Shown: positions 63,959-64,000 of the stretch, piece after piece
How positions within the stretch are numbered: the first letter of the stretch is position 1
Layout: each line of letters opens with the position of its first letter
Assembly (NCBI GenBank): GCA_963819635.1
Contig: CAWFWX010000011.1
Coordinates: 1-64,000 of the forward strand
Origin: JACVRW01 sp963819635
GTDB taxonomy: Bacteria > Actinomycetota > Thermoleophilia > Solirubrobacterales > Thermoleophilaceae
Reading direction: 5' to 3'
Length of the DNA: 64,000 nucleotides
Made by a program: the position numbers and the translations under genes
Notes under the pieces: generated by a model
Told to the model about the DNA's origin: nothing
The model's input: only the letters and a program-made list of their open reading frames with translations
The model's database searches: none

Positions 63959-64000
63959 TCAGCTGCTGGTCGGCGCCATCTCCTGCGCCTGCTTCTGACC
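63959..64000 (-). CDS. Possible C-terminal end of another leftward gene, cut by the window edge
   Basis: The last 42 bases read on the minus strand as GQKQAQEMAPTSS followed by TGA. The spacing to the next promoter box fits a real gene end, but 13 residues are too few to identify the family. Confidence 0.35.
   Translation of the reverse strand, partial: GQKQAQEMAPTSS

Overview
The window is two pieces of very GC-rich actinobacterial-type DNA that appear to be joined artificially near position 7490.

Piece 1 (1-~7490) carries, on the minus strand, a herA-sbcD-sbcC repair cluster, a TetR regulator and a DapB-like NAD(P)-dependent dehydrogenase. On the plus strand it carries a secreted resuscitation-factor-like lytic transglycosylase and the first 80 or so codons of a zinc alcohol dehydrogenase. 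Every long gene in it except the short ADH fragment is broken by several single-base frame changes while motifs stay intact across the breaks, which looks like uncorrected sequence rather than decay. The gene content suits an acidimicrobial or other actinobacterial genome.

Piece 2 (~7491-64000) reads cleanly apart from four single-base insertions and starts inside a hybrid histidine kinase. Gene content suggests Actinomycetota, probably Thermoleophilia/Solirubrobacterales (inference). Layout: 7.5-17.9 kb is a mixed metabolic and regulatory region: UDP-glucose pyrophosphorylase, GNAT, an ECF41-type sigma factor divergent from an epimerase, VOC and alpha/beta-hydrolase genes, a flavin monooxygenase and a LysR regulator. 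17.8-20.9 kb holds two S-adenosylhomocysteine hydrolase family genes and a MerR regulator. 21.1-27.7 kb is a sugar-nucleotide and polymer-attachment operon (phosphohexose isomerase, NDP-sugar pyrophosphorylase, UDP-sugar dehydrogenase, LytR-CpsA-Psr, M20 peptidase, 3-methyladenine glycosylase). 27.7-54.4 kb is a large surface-glycan locus: two flippases, an AftD-like arabinofuranosyltransferase, GT2 and GT4 transferases, polyprenol-phosphate-mannose synthase, GT-C-like and YfhO-like membrane proteins, an O-antigen-ligase/polymerase-like protein, four methyltransferases and a small LPATG-anchored protein. 54.4-57.1 kb encodes a secreted glycoside hydrolase-like protein and a PhoD-like phosphatase. 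57.2-61.5 kb is an operon of acyl-CoA dehydrogenase, enoyl-CoA hydratase, a fused GAF-SpoIIE phosphatase-HATPase kinase and its STAS partner. The end holds a secreted protein, an epimerase and a two-domain VOC protein.

Two genome-wide habits stand out in piece 2. Operon-leading genes repeatedly have a TANNNT box 6-11 bases before the start codon and no ribosome binding site, which points to leaderless transcription. Genes within operons overlap by ATGA/GTGA, and convergent genes often share a CTAG stop or overlap antisense. No tRNA, rRNA, CRISPR array or insertion sequence was seen, and no gap between genes exceeds 300 bases.
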